From: Calothrix sp. HK-06
GTDB lineage: Bacteria > Cyanobacteriota > Cyanobacteriia > Cyanobacteriales > Nostocaceae
NCBI RefSeq assembly: GCF_001904745.1
Contig: NZ_MRCD01000045.1
Span: 1-64,000 of the forward strand
DNA: 64,000 bases
Direction: 5' to 3'
Part shown: piece after piece, positions 16,807 through 27,101 of the stretch
Layout of the letters: every line of letters begins with the position of its first letter
Position numbering within the stretch: the stretch's first letter is position 1
Notes under the pieces: model-generated
Seen by the model: only the letters and a program-made list of their open reading frames with translations
What the model was told of the DNA's origin: nothing
The model's database searches: none
Program-made: the position numbers and the translations under genes

Positions 16807-19800
16807 TTACAAACCTACTGATAACCAATCATAAAAATTAGGTATCAATTGTTCAAGCTGACGTAAGTATTGCGGGGCAAATTCCTCTAACACCATCACT
16901 ACGCACCAGCGACGTGTTTCAGTCCAACTTCTGAATAATGCTTTTACAACCTCAATCCCCCGTGCAATAGCGCTCAAAAGCATTCTGAGACTGGTTTTGA
17001 TTGGTGTACTATCGCTATCGTTGGGTTCCCAACCCTCCCCGACTTCTTCTATGGGGTCATCATTGGTATTCTCCCCTACCATTGGGGGTTTCCCCTTACA
17101 ATTAAGGGGGGGTGTGAATACTGACTTAGATGGTGACTTAATCCCGTACTGCTTCAAAATTCCAGCTTCATAGCGTGCTTGATCAGAGGCTGCTTGTCGC
17201 GCGTGTTCTTCTTTCAAAGCGCGCTTATGTTCCCGGTATTTAATAACTTCGAGCGCAAATTCCAATTTCTCCTGATTGAGGAAGAAATATTTCACCTGCT
17301 TACCCTTGGGACCAACTTTATGGCTGTCTAGTTTTAATCCCAATTGGTCGAGTAGGGTACCTAACAACCATATTGGTGGAAATTTTTGTGGAATAGTAAA
17401 CCCAAGGATTGATTTAATGTAGGCTGCATTTTTTTTGGCAACGTGTACCATCCGTGCTAATTCTAAGTCAGCCGCAGTTATTTCTGCCCCATCAACCAAA
17501 CGTTCAACGATATTTGGTAGCCCTAGAAGATGCATTGCCAACCAATCAGCTGAGTGGTTTTTCCAATCGAAGCATACAGGTGAGTGCATTCGTTCAAGCC
17601 TATCCCTGGAGGCTACAATTTCTGGTGGCAATGGGTATACGGCGCCTGTATTTGGTTCAGTAATTGTCCCAGGAGATCTAGTAAGTAGACCTTCGAGTGC
17701 GATAATACTTTTAATTAACTTCCCGCCTGAGTCCTCTTTTACAAGTTCGGGTGTTACCTCCATTCCATAGGAGTCAGCGATGCGGAATTTTTCGCACTCA
17801 TTCTTTTCTTCGGGCGATAAGTAATCTTTACTTTGCCGTGACTTATACTCAGTGGCGGAAATATTTTCTGAAGAAGACACAGCGAAATAATGGGCTTGGT
17901 CTAATGTTTCCCCAGCAGCTTTTAGGTGGTTTTGGGCGCCTATATCTTCTTGTTCACCCACTGGGATAATTGTGTTACCCATGTCTTTGAGCAAATCACG
18001 CAAATCAGCCCTTAAATTATTTAGAGATTCGTTGCGTTGTGCGAGTAACTGACAATGTGTAAGAAGTGCGTAATCTTTCTCAACACCCCGCTTACCAGTT
18101 TCTCGGTCAATCTTAATTAGGAATGCTGTGATTTCATTGGTTTCAAGTAATTTTTTTCGGATTTTTGTTGCGTTGGTTTCTTTGTAGCCGAATAAGGGAC
18201 ACGACGCCACCCATACGTAAATTGGGACAATCGGGCGATACCGATATAATTGTTGCGCGCATTCAGTAGCGGTTTGAGAAGATGCATGAAATACACCAAA
18301 AACCGCATCAAAGTGATATTTTGAAATATCAACGCCAGTACCCAAGCTTGGAGAAGTAAGCAACACTTCAACATTTTTTACAGCGTTACTGATATCTTCA
18401 ATAAAAGCAACGTTCTCTTCGCTACCAGAATTATCTGAGTGGATACTCCATATTTTTATACCATTTGTGTCTTCTGTGTTGGCGCCGTTATCCGATGTGT
18501 CCATATCTGATGTAACATCAGATACTTTGCACTTAATTTTCTGGTTTGTTAGTAAAATTTCCAACTTCTTAATAAATCGCTTCGAGTCAGAAACCACCAT
18601 CACCTTCTTACCTAACATTATCGAAGCTGCGATGCGCGCGACTAATGCAGAAGGATTTTTACCCTCGTACCAATAAATTGAGCGCCCACCGTTCTTATAT
18701 TCATTTTTCACAATGCACGGCTTTTCTCCTTCGGGACGCATTGCCGCGAAGAAATTCATCGTCACGTCGTCCATGTGCGCGTCTGCAATCACCACCAGTC
18801 TTGCGTTATACACGATATAGTGCAGTACTTCTAAAATTTGCGCGCGGTATTCTCTACAGGTTTTACTATGCAGCAGGTGATTTAAGTACTGGCAGGCTTC
18901 GTCTATAAATACACACCCATATTTTAGGGACTGGGTATTGAGTTTGTGCAAGCTATCAATTGTAATACTGAGAGCTGTAACTTTCGCTAAATCGCCATAT
19001 TTGAGTGCTGAGTATATTTCTGTATTCAGGCGCCGAGCTAAATTTTTCAGCAAGTTAACGCGATGTCCATTGTTAAGAAATCTAACCGAAGGATTTTGTT
19101 GGCGGAAAACGTGCATTAGCTCAGTTTTAGCAGTGCCCATATCGCTCCACAACGCTACTAGCCCTTTGGTTGGTAGTAGAAATTTGGGTTTGCTTCTAGA
19201 GTGGGGGAGTGTCTGAGTATCTGAGTACATTTCATCGTCCTCACTATAAAAGCACGTTTCTGTGTCTGAGCTACCCTGTGTCTCCCACTCAGTCTCTGCT
19301 TCAAAGCTAAGAGCTTCGGTTAAGAACTTGACATTAACTGTAACGTCTGCGGGGTATAACTGTGATAATCCTCGCTTTTTGCGGAAGAACCAGTAGCGGT
19401 AATCTTTGAGACTTTTCGCGTCATCGATAATATCAGTTAATAATTTCTTAGCATCTTCGTCTACAGCACGCGCGACGACAAAATCATCAACTCCTTTCTC
19501 TGGCCCTGGTAGCAAAGCTACCTCACAAGTACAGCCTGTTGCTTCAATCGCTTCGCCAGTGCGTAGGGTCGCTTGGTATACCGACCACCGGGTATTCTGT
19601 TTACTTTCGTAGTCGAAAAGTATGATAAATTTCCGTCCGAGTTGACACATGGGTATTAAGTCAGGGTGTAGTCGTTCGTCAAAGTCCTTCTTACCAACCC
19701 GTCCGTTCCAAATACCGGGCAGTGCAATTGCTACAAACCCCATTGACAGCAAACACGCTGCCTTCTTCTCTCCTTCGCACAGGATTATCGGGATTTCTGG

Positions 19801-20304
19801 ATGTTTCTTTACCCACTCCCAAAATACAAGAGCATCGAATTTATCAGAGAGGCGCCGTGCCAATAAAGAATGATAACGTTTAATGCCGTAACGTTGTGCT
19901 ATCAAATCCCAAATGCAGTATGGGACATTAAAGTAGGTGACGCGGTTCGATACCCCAGGCTGTGATTCATACTTAATAAGTTTATCCTTGGAGTTGATGC
20001 GGGGATAAGTCGGTTTGAACCGTCCCCAATCGCTTGGCGCCCAATTATCAATAGGGTCTAATCCGCTAATCCACAAACCACCTAATTCGACATGTTTGTA
20101 GCGTTTGAGAAAACCATCTGTCACTCGACCTGCATTTTTACGTGGGACGTTAATCGTAAATAAATAGTCGTAACCTGCTTCCCCTGTTAGGTGAAGGAAA
20201 TTTAAGACAATCAATGCAGGGTGTATGGCACTTTGCACCGCTAGTTCATGGTACTCGGCGCCTGTGAGATTGTTGGGGTATTGAGGAGAGTTATTGTTAC
20301 TCAT
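16807..20304 (-). CDS. CyRepA1-type plasmid replication protein
   Basis: 1165 residues. N-terminal DUF3854/Toprim-like part with IILCEGEKKAACLLSMGF and IILFDYES. A helicase-like NTPase follows, with Walker A WSDMGTAKTE, DEAx-type Walker B FIDEACQYL, and a TADAH-like VVIADAHMDD segment. A long C-terminal region of helices carries a basic stretch. This domain order matches the CyRepA1 family that replicates large cyanobacterial plasmids. It probably initiates replication at the adjacent iteron region (20576-20638). The protein is intact. Many small frames opposite it are shadows. Confidence 0.85.
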   Translation of the reverse strand: MSNNNSPQYPNNLTGAEYHELAVQSAIHPALIVLNFLHLTGEAGYDYLFTINVPRKNAGRVTDGFLKRYKHVELGGLWISGLDPIDNWAPSDWGRFKPTYPRINSKDKLIKYESQPGVSNRVTYFNVPYCIWDLIAQRYGIKRYHSLLARRLSDKFDALVFWEWVKKHPEIPIILCEGEKKAACLLSMGFVAIALPGIWNGRVGKKDFDERLHPDLIPMCQLGRKFIILFDYESKQNTRWSVYQATLRTGEAIEATGCTCEVALLPGPEKGVDDFVVARAVDEDAKKLLTDIIDDAKSLKDYRYWFFRKKRGLSQLYPADVTVNVKFLTEALSFEAETEWETQGSSDTETCFYSEDDEMYSDTQTLPHSRSKPKFLLPTKGLVALWSDMGTAKTELMHVFRQQNPSVRFLNNGHRVNLLKNLARRLNTEIYSALKYGDLAKVTALSITIDSLHKLNTQSLKYGCVFIDEACQYLNHLLHSKTCREYRAQILEVLHYIVYNARLVVIADAHMDDVTMNFFAAMRPEGEKPCIVKNEYKNGGRSIYWYEGKNPSALVARIAASIMLGKKVMVVSDSKRFIKKLEILLTNQKIKCKVSDVTSDMDTSDNGANTEDTNGIKIWSIHSDNSGSEENVAFIEDISNAVKNVEVLLTSPSLGTGVDISKYHFDAVFGVFHASSQTATECAQQLYRYRPIVPIYVWVASCPLFGYKETNATKIRKKLLETNEITAFLIKIDRETGKRGVEKDYALLTHCQLLAQRNESLNNLRADLRDLLKDMGNTIIPVGEQEDIGAQNHLKAAGETLDQAHYFAVSSSENISATEYKSRQSKDYLSPEEKNECEKFRIADSYGMEVTPELVKEDSGGKLIKSIIALEGLLTRSPGTITEPNTGAVYPLPPEIVASRDRLERMHSPVCFDWKNHSADWLAMHLLGLPNIVERLVDGAEITAADLELARMVHVAKKNAAYIKSILGFTIPQKFPPIWLLGTLLDQLGLKLDSHKVGPKGKQVKYFFLNQEKLEFALEVIKYREHKRALKEEHARQAASDQARYEAGILKQYGIKSPSKSVFTPPLNCKGKPPMVGENTNDDPIEEVGEGWEPNDSDSTPIKTSLRMLLSAIARGIEVVKALFRSWTETRRWCVVMVLEEFAPQYLRQLEQLIPNFYDWLSVGL

Positions 20305-20575
20305 TAACTTCTACCCCCTAGAAAAGCATACTCTCTTAGTCCGGATAGGGAAAGCAGAGAAAGAAGAATTAAACGAGAAAGAGGCGACCTGCAAGCAACG
20401 AATGCACTGCCGCTGTTTATATAACTTTGCACGGTATTATCCCGTAAAAAACGATAACACCTATAATCCAGCTCTATTGATACCCCCCTTTTTGCGCCCA
20501 TCAATATTTATCAATATTTATCTAGTTGTTAACTATGCTTGTAAAGCTTACGTAGCAAGACTTTCAAAAAAGTGA

Positions 20576-20638
20576 GGTCACACGATGGGGCATTCTGGTC
20601 ACACGATGGGGCATTCTGGTCACACGATGGGGCATTTT
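20576..20638. repeat. Three 21-bp iterons near CyRepA1 (origin candidate)
   Basis: Three head-to-tail 21-bp copies of a unit beginning GGTCACACGATGGGGCATT (20576, 20597, 20618), identical except for the last bases of copy 3. They lie in the 547-bp gap upstream of the CyRepA1 gene, next to an AT-rich stretch with ATCAATATTT repeated (20503-20522). Iterons plus an AT-rich block beside a replication gene are the standard layout of a plasmid origin. A 64-codon frame over the repeats is probably incidental. Confidence 0.7.
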
Positions 20639-20851
20639 TTGTTAACCGCTACAATGCTTACAGAGCAAACGTTTGATGCCATTTTTTGCAACTATTTTTG
20701 GTTAACTTCGCTGTTAACTGTGGTGATGGCTATGTTGTTAACTAGTTTATATATGCTATTTGGCTACATAAAAATCTGAAATGCTTGTGGAGCTTCGGTT
20801 ATACAATCCCAATACCTTGCAGAACTAGTGTTAACAAATGTAAATTAACAA

Positions 20852-22741
20852 CTAAGTAGATTGGTTAGCTAAAAAATCAATACCTGTCAAAAGCTCTTGT
20901 GCAAGCTTTGTGTCAATTTTCCTCTTGCCCTTCTCAACCATACACAGCCAAGCTTTGGTTTTACCCGCCCAATCTGCCAAAGCCTTTTGACTTACATCAA
21001 GGCTTTCTCTTTTTGAGCGGATATCTATTCCAGTCAAGATAAGTTGAGACTGCTTAGTGTTAGTGTTAGTAGATTTTGGTTTTGATTGTTTAGACTTTTC
21101 TTCGAGCAATTGCGGAATGGGTTGCGGAGGTTTAATGCTTAACTTCGCTCCCCATAATTGGTCAAGGATTTTTTCCTTGCGCCAGTTGGATGGTTTTTCA
21201 GCTTGACGATCAGGCATTAACCATTCTGGGTATGTTTCCGTGTCAAATGTGACACACCACCCCATACTCATTAACAACGCTAAAGCGCTGTCCCACCGTT
21301 GTTTTAGATTGTAAGCCTCCTGTTTTTTTTGACGTGCTATCCTGATTCGTGCTTCCAACTCTATGGCTTCCAACAAAGTTCCAACCTTGTATTCATACTG
21401 ATTTTTATTACGCATCTTAATCCGACTTGTCATTGTCAGGTGAATTGCTAGTTTTAGCGCCATTTCATCATGATACGGGTCAATTTTTAAAATTTCAGTG
21501 GCCAGCCAACCAAACTGAAGCAAAGCTTCTCCAGCCTTATTACCCATGCGATTAAGCCATTTTTCTGCCCAAGGACCGGGACTAACATTAAGATAAACTT
21601 CTTTGGGAGTTTCAACTTTACCTGTAAACAGATTCATTTGACCCCTAGCATCAACTTCGATTACCCATAATGGGGAAACGCTTACACTTGCATCAACTGC
21701 TTTACCTTTTGATTTACCTTCAACCCAAGTACACTGAATCCAAATTCTTCCTAAATGAAATGCAATGCTTGCAAGTTCTGCAAGTTTCTCTGATTTCTTT
21801 GCGCGATGCTTCTTATTCCAGCCAATCATTTTGATTATGTCGGAACCTTGTAATATAAATTTAGAGGGAAAAGTATTGTGATATTTAAAAGCATACGATG
21901 CCAAAACAAGTTGCAGCTTGGCAGCCTCAATACCTATTAAATCAATAACTTGCATTGCTGCTTCCAAAGCCAATATTTCACCATCATTATCTCCAGCAAT
22001 AAATACCTCTACATGGTTATTAGGATTAGTTTTAGAAGTAACTTCAAAAACACCATGTTGGTTAGCATTACTTTTCCATTTATCTTGACGATACTGGGAT
22101 TCAACTCCCGCCCGTAATGGTGGTGGAGTAGCTACACCTGTAAATTTTGCTAATTTGAATTCGGGTAGCGATATCTTATTCGATGATATTTCAAATATAT
22201 TTTCTAATGTTGATAAAGTTAAATTATGTAAATCTGCTCTTTTCATTAACTCAGTTGCAGCCATGAGCGCGCATAACTGAATAATTTTATCTTCTGTAAA
22301 AAATACCTGTGTATTACTTGGATTATTAATATTAATTTTTATTTGATTCGTTTGCGCTTCATTACCTAATGTAACTAGATTAGATAAAAAATCTTTATTA
22401 TTACCTTGCGCGTCTTTATAAAAGTTTATAAACGCTTCGTGTTCCGATTGCAAAAAGTTTAATAATTTATTGGAATCATTAGATAACTTCTGAGCTTTCT
22501 GCAACCATTTATACTTAGCATCCCAAAAATTATCGGGAATTGTAAAATATTTTTCTAAAAATGTTAACCCGACACCAAGTTGTGAGTGATTTAAAATAAT
22601 TTGCCATTTTCTCGGTGAGTAAATGTGTCCTTCCTCTTCTCTTGCATCTGGGTCAAGCTGTGTAATTCGCTCTAAAATAAATTCTTCTATTAAACGTATT
22701 GTTGTAATTTTAAAACTATCTAAGGTATTTTGAGATGGCAT
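20852..22741 (-). CDS. Large HTH protein A, possible replication initiator
   Basis: 629 residues. The last 60 form an XRE-type helix-turn-helix (SKRESLDVSQKALADWAGKTK). The central 350 residues, including VEVFIAGDNDGEILALEAA, DIIKMIGWNKKHRAKKSEKL, SPLWVIEVDARGQMNLFTGK and GPWAEKWLNRMGNKAGEALLQFGW, are shared with the protein at 25242-27074. The mid-region winged-helix look and the position by iterons suggest a replication or copy-control protein; no catalytic motif is visible. Both paralogues run minus-strand towards CyRepA1. Confidence 0.65.
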   Translation of the reverse strand: MPSQNTLDSFKITTIRLIEEFILERITQLDPDAREEEGHIYSPRKWQIILNHSQLGVGLTFLEKYFTIPDNFWDAKYKWLQKAQKLSNDSNKLLNFLQSEHEAFINFYKDAQGNNKDFLSNLVTLGNEAQTNQIKININNPSNTQVFFTEDKIIQLCALMAATELMKRADLHNLTLSTLENIFEISSNKISLPEFKLAKFTGVATPPPLRAGVESQYRQDKWKSNANQHGVFEVTSKTNPNNHVEVFIAGDNDGEILALEAAMQVIDLIGIEAAKLQLVLASYAFKYHNTFPSKFILQGSDIIKMIGWNKKHRAKKSEKLAELASIAFHLGRIWIQCTWVEGKSKGKAVDASVSVSPLWVIEVDARGQMNLFTGKVETPKEVYLNVSPGPWAEKWLNRMGNKAGEALLQFGWLATEILKIDPYHDEMALKLAIHLTMTSRIKMRNKNQYEYKVGTLLEAIELEARIRIARQKKQEAYNLKQRWDSALALLMSMGWCVTFDTETYPEWLMPDRQAEKPSNWRKEKILDQLWGAKLSIKPPQPIPQLLEEKSKQSKPKSTNTNTKQSQLILTGIDIRSKRESLDVSQKALADWAGKTKAWLCMVEKGKRKIDTKLAQELLTGIDFLANQST

Positions 22742-22914
22742 AATAGTTAATCATATAGTACAAGAATATTTTTATTAATTATATAATAGCATTTTTGTTA
22801 TAATGTTAATATAAATTTTAGTCAGTCTTTAAAGAATTTTATGAATAAAATTATTATTTAAAAAAATGACTGATATAAATAAAAACTTTAGCTGAAGATA
22901 GACAATTGGACAGT

Positions 22915-24084
22915 CTAACCCTGTTTAATTTCACCTGCGACTCGCCATTCAATAAGCTGTAGCCAATCAATTTCATTGGGTGTAGAAACTACAGCACCGA
23001 GTAATAAATTCAACACAGTTTGTTCAACTTGTGTGACTTTTTCATGCGCGAACAATTTATTCATTCGGTCGCGAAGACGAATTTGACTATGCGTCTCACC
23101 CTCCTTTTCTAAAGTGAGCAACTCGTCACACTTGTATTGCTGCTCGTATAAGTAACCATCACGTTTATCCCGAAAAACCACAGTCGCAATAGTGTTGGCA
23201 ATCTTGACCACACGACCTAAGTGAACGTAGGTCGATTTACGAAGCATGTGGTCAGGGAAAAAGAATATGGCACCTTCGACTACTGCACTCACTCGTTGGA
23301 CACAGTTTGCCATCAATATTGCCTCTTTGATGGTTTTGGCAGTGCCATTGCCAACTTTATCCAACACGTCATCACAATTAGGCGCCTTCAATAATTTGGC
23401 GACCGGGTTGATTCCTACCGATTCCAAATACACTTCGAGTGATAATGCTTCAATGTTTCTACCCTCGGAGCGCAATTTTTCACATTTTTCAATGATAGGT
23501 TTGGCACGTTGGTATGATTTACCAGAAATTCCGATGCGCTCACCAACTTTATCCACTGTTTTTGAACCACTTTTCGATTGGTTAGGGACACGTGTCCCTA
23601 ACCGATAGTCGTCCAATAGTACTACTGGATAGTAATCATGTTCATCATCATCAATATTGGATTTTTCTGCGTCCTTGTTCTTCCAACGTTCTTTTAGACC
23701 AGATTGGCGCCTTGCTGCTGCTGCTTGTTTTTCAAGTAATTCCCATGCCCTACCTTCGAGTAATTTTTGATACTTCGTCTTGGGTCGGTCACGGTTGGCA
23801 GAAAGTATGAAATGTTTTTCTGCTTCTTCAGTTGGGAATGAGTAACAAATTACTGGTACTAATTCGATACCGAGTGCAATTGCTATTTGGCGACGGCGCC
23901 CACCGGAAACGATAGTAAATATTGGTGTACGTGTTGACACGACTATTGGCACCATAATGCCGTTTTTCTCAATATCTAGGTGCATATCATGTGTGATTTC
24001 TGAATCTCCGTATATACGTAGTAATCCAGTATGTAAAAATAAATTGTTTGGATTAAAGTACTTTACTTCGGTGTAATTTTTCAT
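22915..24084 (-). CDS. ParB/RepB N-terminal-domain protein
   Basis: 389 residues from ATG 24084, with GGGGGA 5 nt upstream. Residues 1-110 resemble the ParB-like CTPase/nuclease domain: NGIMVPIVVSTRT, then the signature IVSGGRRRQIAIALGIELVPV, then ANRDR. A KorB-like helical middle follows (GERIGISGKSYQRAKPIIEKC), with a C-terminal part of unknown fold. It lacks a neighbouring ParA, so it may be a regulator or copy-control factor rather than a partition protein. It is distinct from the canonical ParB at 45243. Confidence 0.7.
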   Translation of the reverse strand: MKNYTEVKYFNPNNLFLHTGLLRIYGDSEITHDMHLDIEKNGIMVPIVVSTRTPIFTIVSGGRRRQIAIALGIELVPVICYSFPTEEAEKHFILSANRDRPKTKYQKLLEGRAWELLEKQAAAARRQSGLKERWKNKDAEKSNIDDDEHDYYPVVLLDDYRLGTRVPNQSKSGSKTVDKVGERIGISGKSYQRAKPIIEKCEKLRSEGRNIEALSLEVYLESVGINPVAKLLKAPNCDDVLDKVGNGTAKTIKEAILMANCVQRVSAVVEGAIFFFPDHMLRKSTYVHLGRVVKIANTIATVVFRDKRDGYLYEQQYKCDELLTLEKEGETHSQIRLRDRMNKLFAHEKVTQVEQTVLNLLLGAVVSTPNEIDWLQLIEWRVAGEIKQG

Positions 24085-24311
24085 AGATTCCCCCAATTAT
24101 CGATGAAGATATCGGGGTAGCCTGCACAAAGGTATCGAAACCAACTATTTGTGGAAAAAGCCATTACTTGGACAAGTTTGATTTTCCAAGCTTGTGTTGC
24201 ATCTTTTACACGTTCAGAGGTTTACATATACTTCTTGGTCAACGAGTAGGTAATTAGCATAGAATGTAGACAAATTTATATATGGTCGCTTGGGTTGTTT
24301 CCCAGCGTGCT

Positions 24312-24332
24312 GAGGCGACTGTCAGTCGTCTC
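24312..24332. repeat. 21-bp near-perfect palindrome
   Basis: GAGGCGACTG-T-CAGTCGTCTC: 9 of 10 arm positions pair, centred on 24322, about 230 bp upstream of the ParB-like gene start. It could be an operator or parS-like site, or a terminator stem without a T-run. The sequence does not decide. Confidence 0.4.
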
Positions 24333-24706
24333 ACGGTCTTTATTCTGAGCTTTTACCTACAGTATTTGTTAAGACCAAGCACTTTGGCGGGCTACCCAGC
24401 TTTTTTTTGGCAATTGCAGTAGAAATTTAGTCTGCGAACCAGTAGGAAATGTAGATAACAGGTACAATAACGTTCCGCCCTTGGGAAAGTCGGGTAGGAA
24501 CACGACATCTTGACGCATTTTTTGTGATTTAACCAACATAAACGACTTAACTAATGAATAAAGCATACTTTTGGGCACTGAAAAGCAAGCCCATCAAGAT
24601 TGATCAGCAAGTCATCAATCGCTAAAAGCCTTTCTATATCTAGGTTTCAAAAAAACTATGTCAGGCGTTTGGGCAATATTGTCAGGTGTTTGGGCATGAG
24701 TTGTCA

Positions 24707-25010
24707 TCATTGGTAAAGCCTATGCAGCAATGCTTTCAGTCCTATTTTTACAACTTTTTTTTTGATGACAAGTTTTTGTGAAAGTGATGACAGAAAATTG
24801 CTTTTCAACACTCTTTTACCGCCTTCGCGCTCACCCATGCTGGCTGCTGTAATTAATACCCGTAGCACTAAGCCCAAAGTATCTACTGTTAAAAACCGTT
24901 TGCGCCCCTTAACGTTTTTACCCGCATCATACCCAACTTCTTGACTTACCATCGCTGCACTTTTAACAATGCAGGCTATCTATTATGGCGTGACTATGGG
25001 CTTGGCTCAC
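24707..25010 (-). pseudogene. IS5-family transposase remnant
   Basis: The minus strand reads AIIDS (other frame), then VSQEVGYDAGKNVKGRKRFL, TVDTLGLVLRVLITAASM and REGGKRVL. This is the core of IS5-group DDE transposases (usually DSQSVKT, GYDAGKKVKGRKRH, VDTLGLLL). The flanking catalytic residues are missing and a frameshift separates AIIDS from the rest. No terminal repeats were identified. Otherwise the 1.1-kb gap 24085-25241 holds only the palindrome at 24312 and AT-rich DNA. Confidence 0.65.
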
Positions 25011-25241
25011 GGTTATTATCAACTCTCGTCCACTCGCGCTTTCAAATCTGTGTTTTGATAATTGCGTGTAATAAATATAACAATTAAACCCGTTCATGTC
25101 AGGAAATTGTAATTTTTACATTTATTTTATTTTTAAAAATAAATATATATTGAAGGTAATGATTTTATAAGTTATTACCAGTTTCTATCAGGTTTTTTAG
25201 TAGGTGCCGATAAACGTCTGGGTATCACTAATCTCCCGTAT

Positions 25242-27074
25242 CTAATCGTAGATTTCTAGACTATTTCTTATTAGAGCTTCGGTTTTTGGGTTGATAGGAC
25301 GCTTCCCGTTTTCTATATAAGCGAGCATAGACTGCGAAATATCGAGCATTCCAGCTAATTTACGTTGACTCCATCCCTTGTTTTCCCGTGCGGTACGAAC
25401 AAGTTCTGGAGTCAACTTAGTTAACCCTTTTGTAGTTGGCTTCAGTTGCCTTGGTTGCTTTTTCGATTCTAGGAAAGACGGAATAGGCTCTGGTGGCTTG
25501 ATAATTAACTTAGCTTTGAGTAACTGGTCAATAATTTTCTCTTTTCGCCTGTCGTCGGATGGCTTTTGTACTTTACTGTTAGGTCTTAACCACTCTGGAT
25601 AAGTATTGTTATCAAAGTTGACTTGCCAGCACATGTCCATTAACAAAGTCAAAGCTTTATCCCACCTTTTTTTTAATTCGTAAGCACAGTGACGATTTTG
25701 ACGGGCCGAGTTAATTCGTGCTTCAAGTTCAACCGCTTGTAAAAGACTGCCAACAATGTGTTTGTACTGGTTTTTATCCCATAACTTGATACGGCTCATC
25801 ATTGTTAAGTGAATGGCTAACTTTAATGCAAGCTCATCATGATTTGAATTGATTTTTAAAATTTCTGTGGCTAACCAGCCAAATTGGTAAAGTGCATCAC
25901 CCGCTTTACTTCCTACCTTATTTAGCCATTTTTCCGCCCAAGGTCCGGCATTTACAGTGATATATAGTTCATCAGGATTCTCCACTTTACCTGTAGATAC
26001 ATCCATCTGTCCCTTTACATCAACATCAACCACCCAAAGCGGAGAAATACTTACATTGGCATCTACTTTATTTCCCTTCGGCTTACCTTCAATCCAGGTA
26101 CACCGTATCATCATGCGCCCTAAGATATAGGCGATACTAGCAATTTCAGCTAATTTTTGAGAAACTGTTACAGACTTTCTATTTTTCCAACCGATTTGTT
26201 CAATAATTTTTTTTCCATCTAAAGTAAATTTTGAATCAATCGAGTTAGTTTTATTAGTTTTTATTAACAAATTAGATGCAAAAATTAATTGCATTTTTGC
26301 CGCATCTAGTCCTGCTTTGTCAATAACTTGACTAGCAGCTTCTAATGCTAGTAATTCACTATCTTTATTTCCTGCAATCATCACCTCAATACAGTTTAGG
26401 GGATTAGATTTACAGATATATTTATAAGCTCCATAATTATTCGGTGTTTGTTCCCATTTATCAATACGATAATTGGCCTCTATACTAGCATTAATTGTAG
26501 CTGCTGTTGGTATAGGGGATACATCATCAAGTTTATCCTCCGTTAAGGGTTTATATTTATTTGTCTGGGTTTTTTGCTCATATTTTGCTTCTATTTTTTG
26601 TAACAATTCGGCAGCAATCCGAACCAGACATATATCACTTAAAGCGTTATCATTAATGTTTACGCTTTCGATTACTTGTTTAATTTCTTCTTCATCTCTA
26701 GGTGCTTCTGTTGGATAATAATTCTCGCTAATAAACCTAATGTAATCTTTAGTCTCATCTAAAAAAGTTTGGAAGTAAACAGATTCTTTTGGCAAAGAAA
26801 TAATATAATTTAACCAAGTAAACTTTTGCTCAAAGAACTCATCAGTAAATTGTGAGTATTCTGTATTAATTAAATTGATTATATTTGATTCTTCTGTCAA
26901 ACATTGAAAAAAAATGCTAGTAAGCAAAGTCTTCATATGTTGTTTCAATTCATGTTTATCGTCTTCCGTTCGCGTTTTATTTACTAAAAAACGTTCGACA
27001 ATAAAAATTATCCTACTTTTGAATCTTTCTAGGGTTTCTTGCTGCATACTGGGTGGCTGCCGAGATAACGGCAA
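25242..27074 (-). CDS. Large HTH protein B, paralogue of 20852-22741
   Basis: 610 residues. Shared blocks with protein A: IEVMIAGNKDSELLALEAASQVID, KKIIEQIGWKNRKSVTVSQKLAEIASIAY, SPLWVVDVDVKGQMDVSTGK, GPWAEKWLNKVGSKAGDALYQFGW, and a C-terminal XRE HTH (TARENKGWSQRKLAGMLDISQSMLAYIENGKR). The N-terminal 180 residues are much less alike. Same strand as A, separated by the ParB-like gene and IS debris. Probably a plasmid replication or copy-control protein. Two diverged copies on one replicon suggest plasmid fusion or old duplication. Confidence 0.65.
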   Translation of the reverse strand: MPLSRQPPSMQQETLERFKSRIIFIVERFLVNKTRTEDDKHELKQHMKTLLTSIFFQCLTEESNIINLINTEYSQFTDEFFEQKFTWLNYIISLPKESVYFQTFLDETKDYIRFISENYYPTEAPRDEEEIKQVIESVNINDNALSDICLVRIAAELLQKIEAKYEQKTQTNKYKPLTEDKLDDVSPIPTAATINASIEANYRIDKWEQTPNNYGAYKYICKSNPLNCIEVMIAGNKDSELLALEAASQVIDKAGLDAAKMQLIFASNLLIKTNKTNSIDSKFTLDGKKIIEQIGWKNRKSVTVSQKLAEIASIAYILGRMMIRCTWIEGKPKGNKVDANVSISPLWVVDVDVKGQMDVSTGKVENPDELYITVNAGPWAEKWLNKVGSKAGDALYQFGWLATEILKINSNHDELALKLAIHLTMMSRIKLWDKNQYKHIVGSLLQAVELEARINSARQNRHCAYELKKRWDKALTLLMDMCWQVNFDNNTYPEWLRPNSKVQKPSDDRRKEKIIDQLLKAKLIIKPPEPIPSFLESKKQPRQLKPTTKGLTKLTPELVRTARENKGWSQRKLAGMLDISQSMLAYIENGKRPINPKTEALIRNSLEIYD

Positions 27075-27101
27075 AACAAAAAAGTTTCGTAAATTTAATT
27101 G

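Noticed and set aside
17435-19873. Many plus-strand frames of 65-110 codons opposite CyRepA1
   Set aside because: Shadows of the long minus-strand gene; low-complexity Ser/Arg-rich translations without ribosome sites or domains.
20585-20779. 64-codon frame with MGHSGHTMGHSGHTMGH start and a hydrophobic middle
   Set aside because: Its N-terminus is simply the 21-bp iterons read in frame; no good ribosome site. A real small membrane protein is not excluded but not supported.
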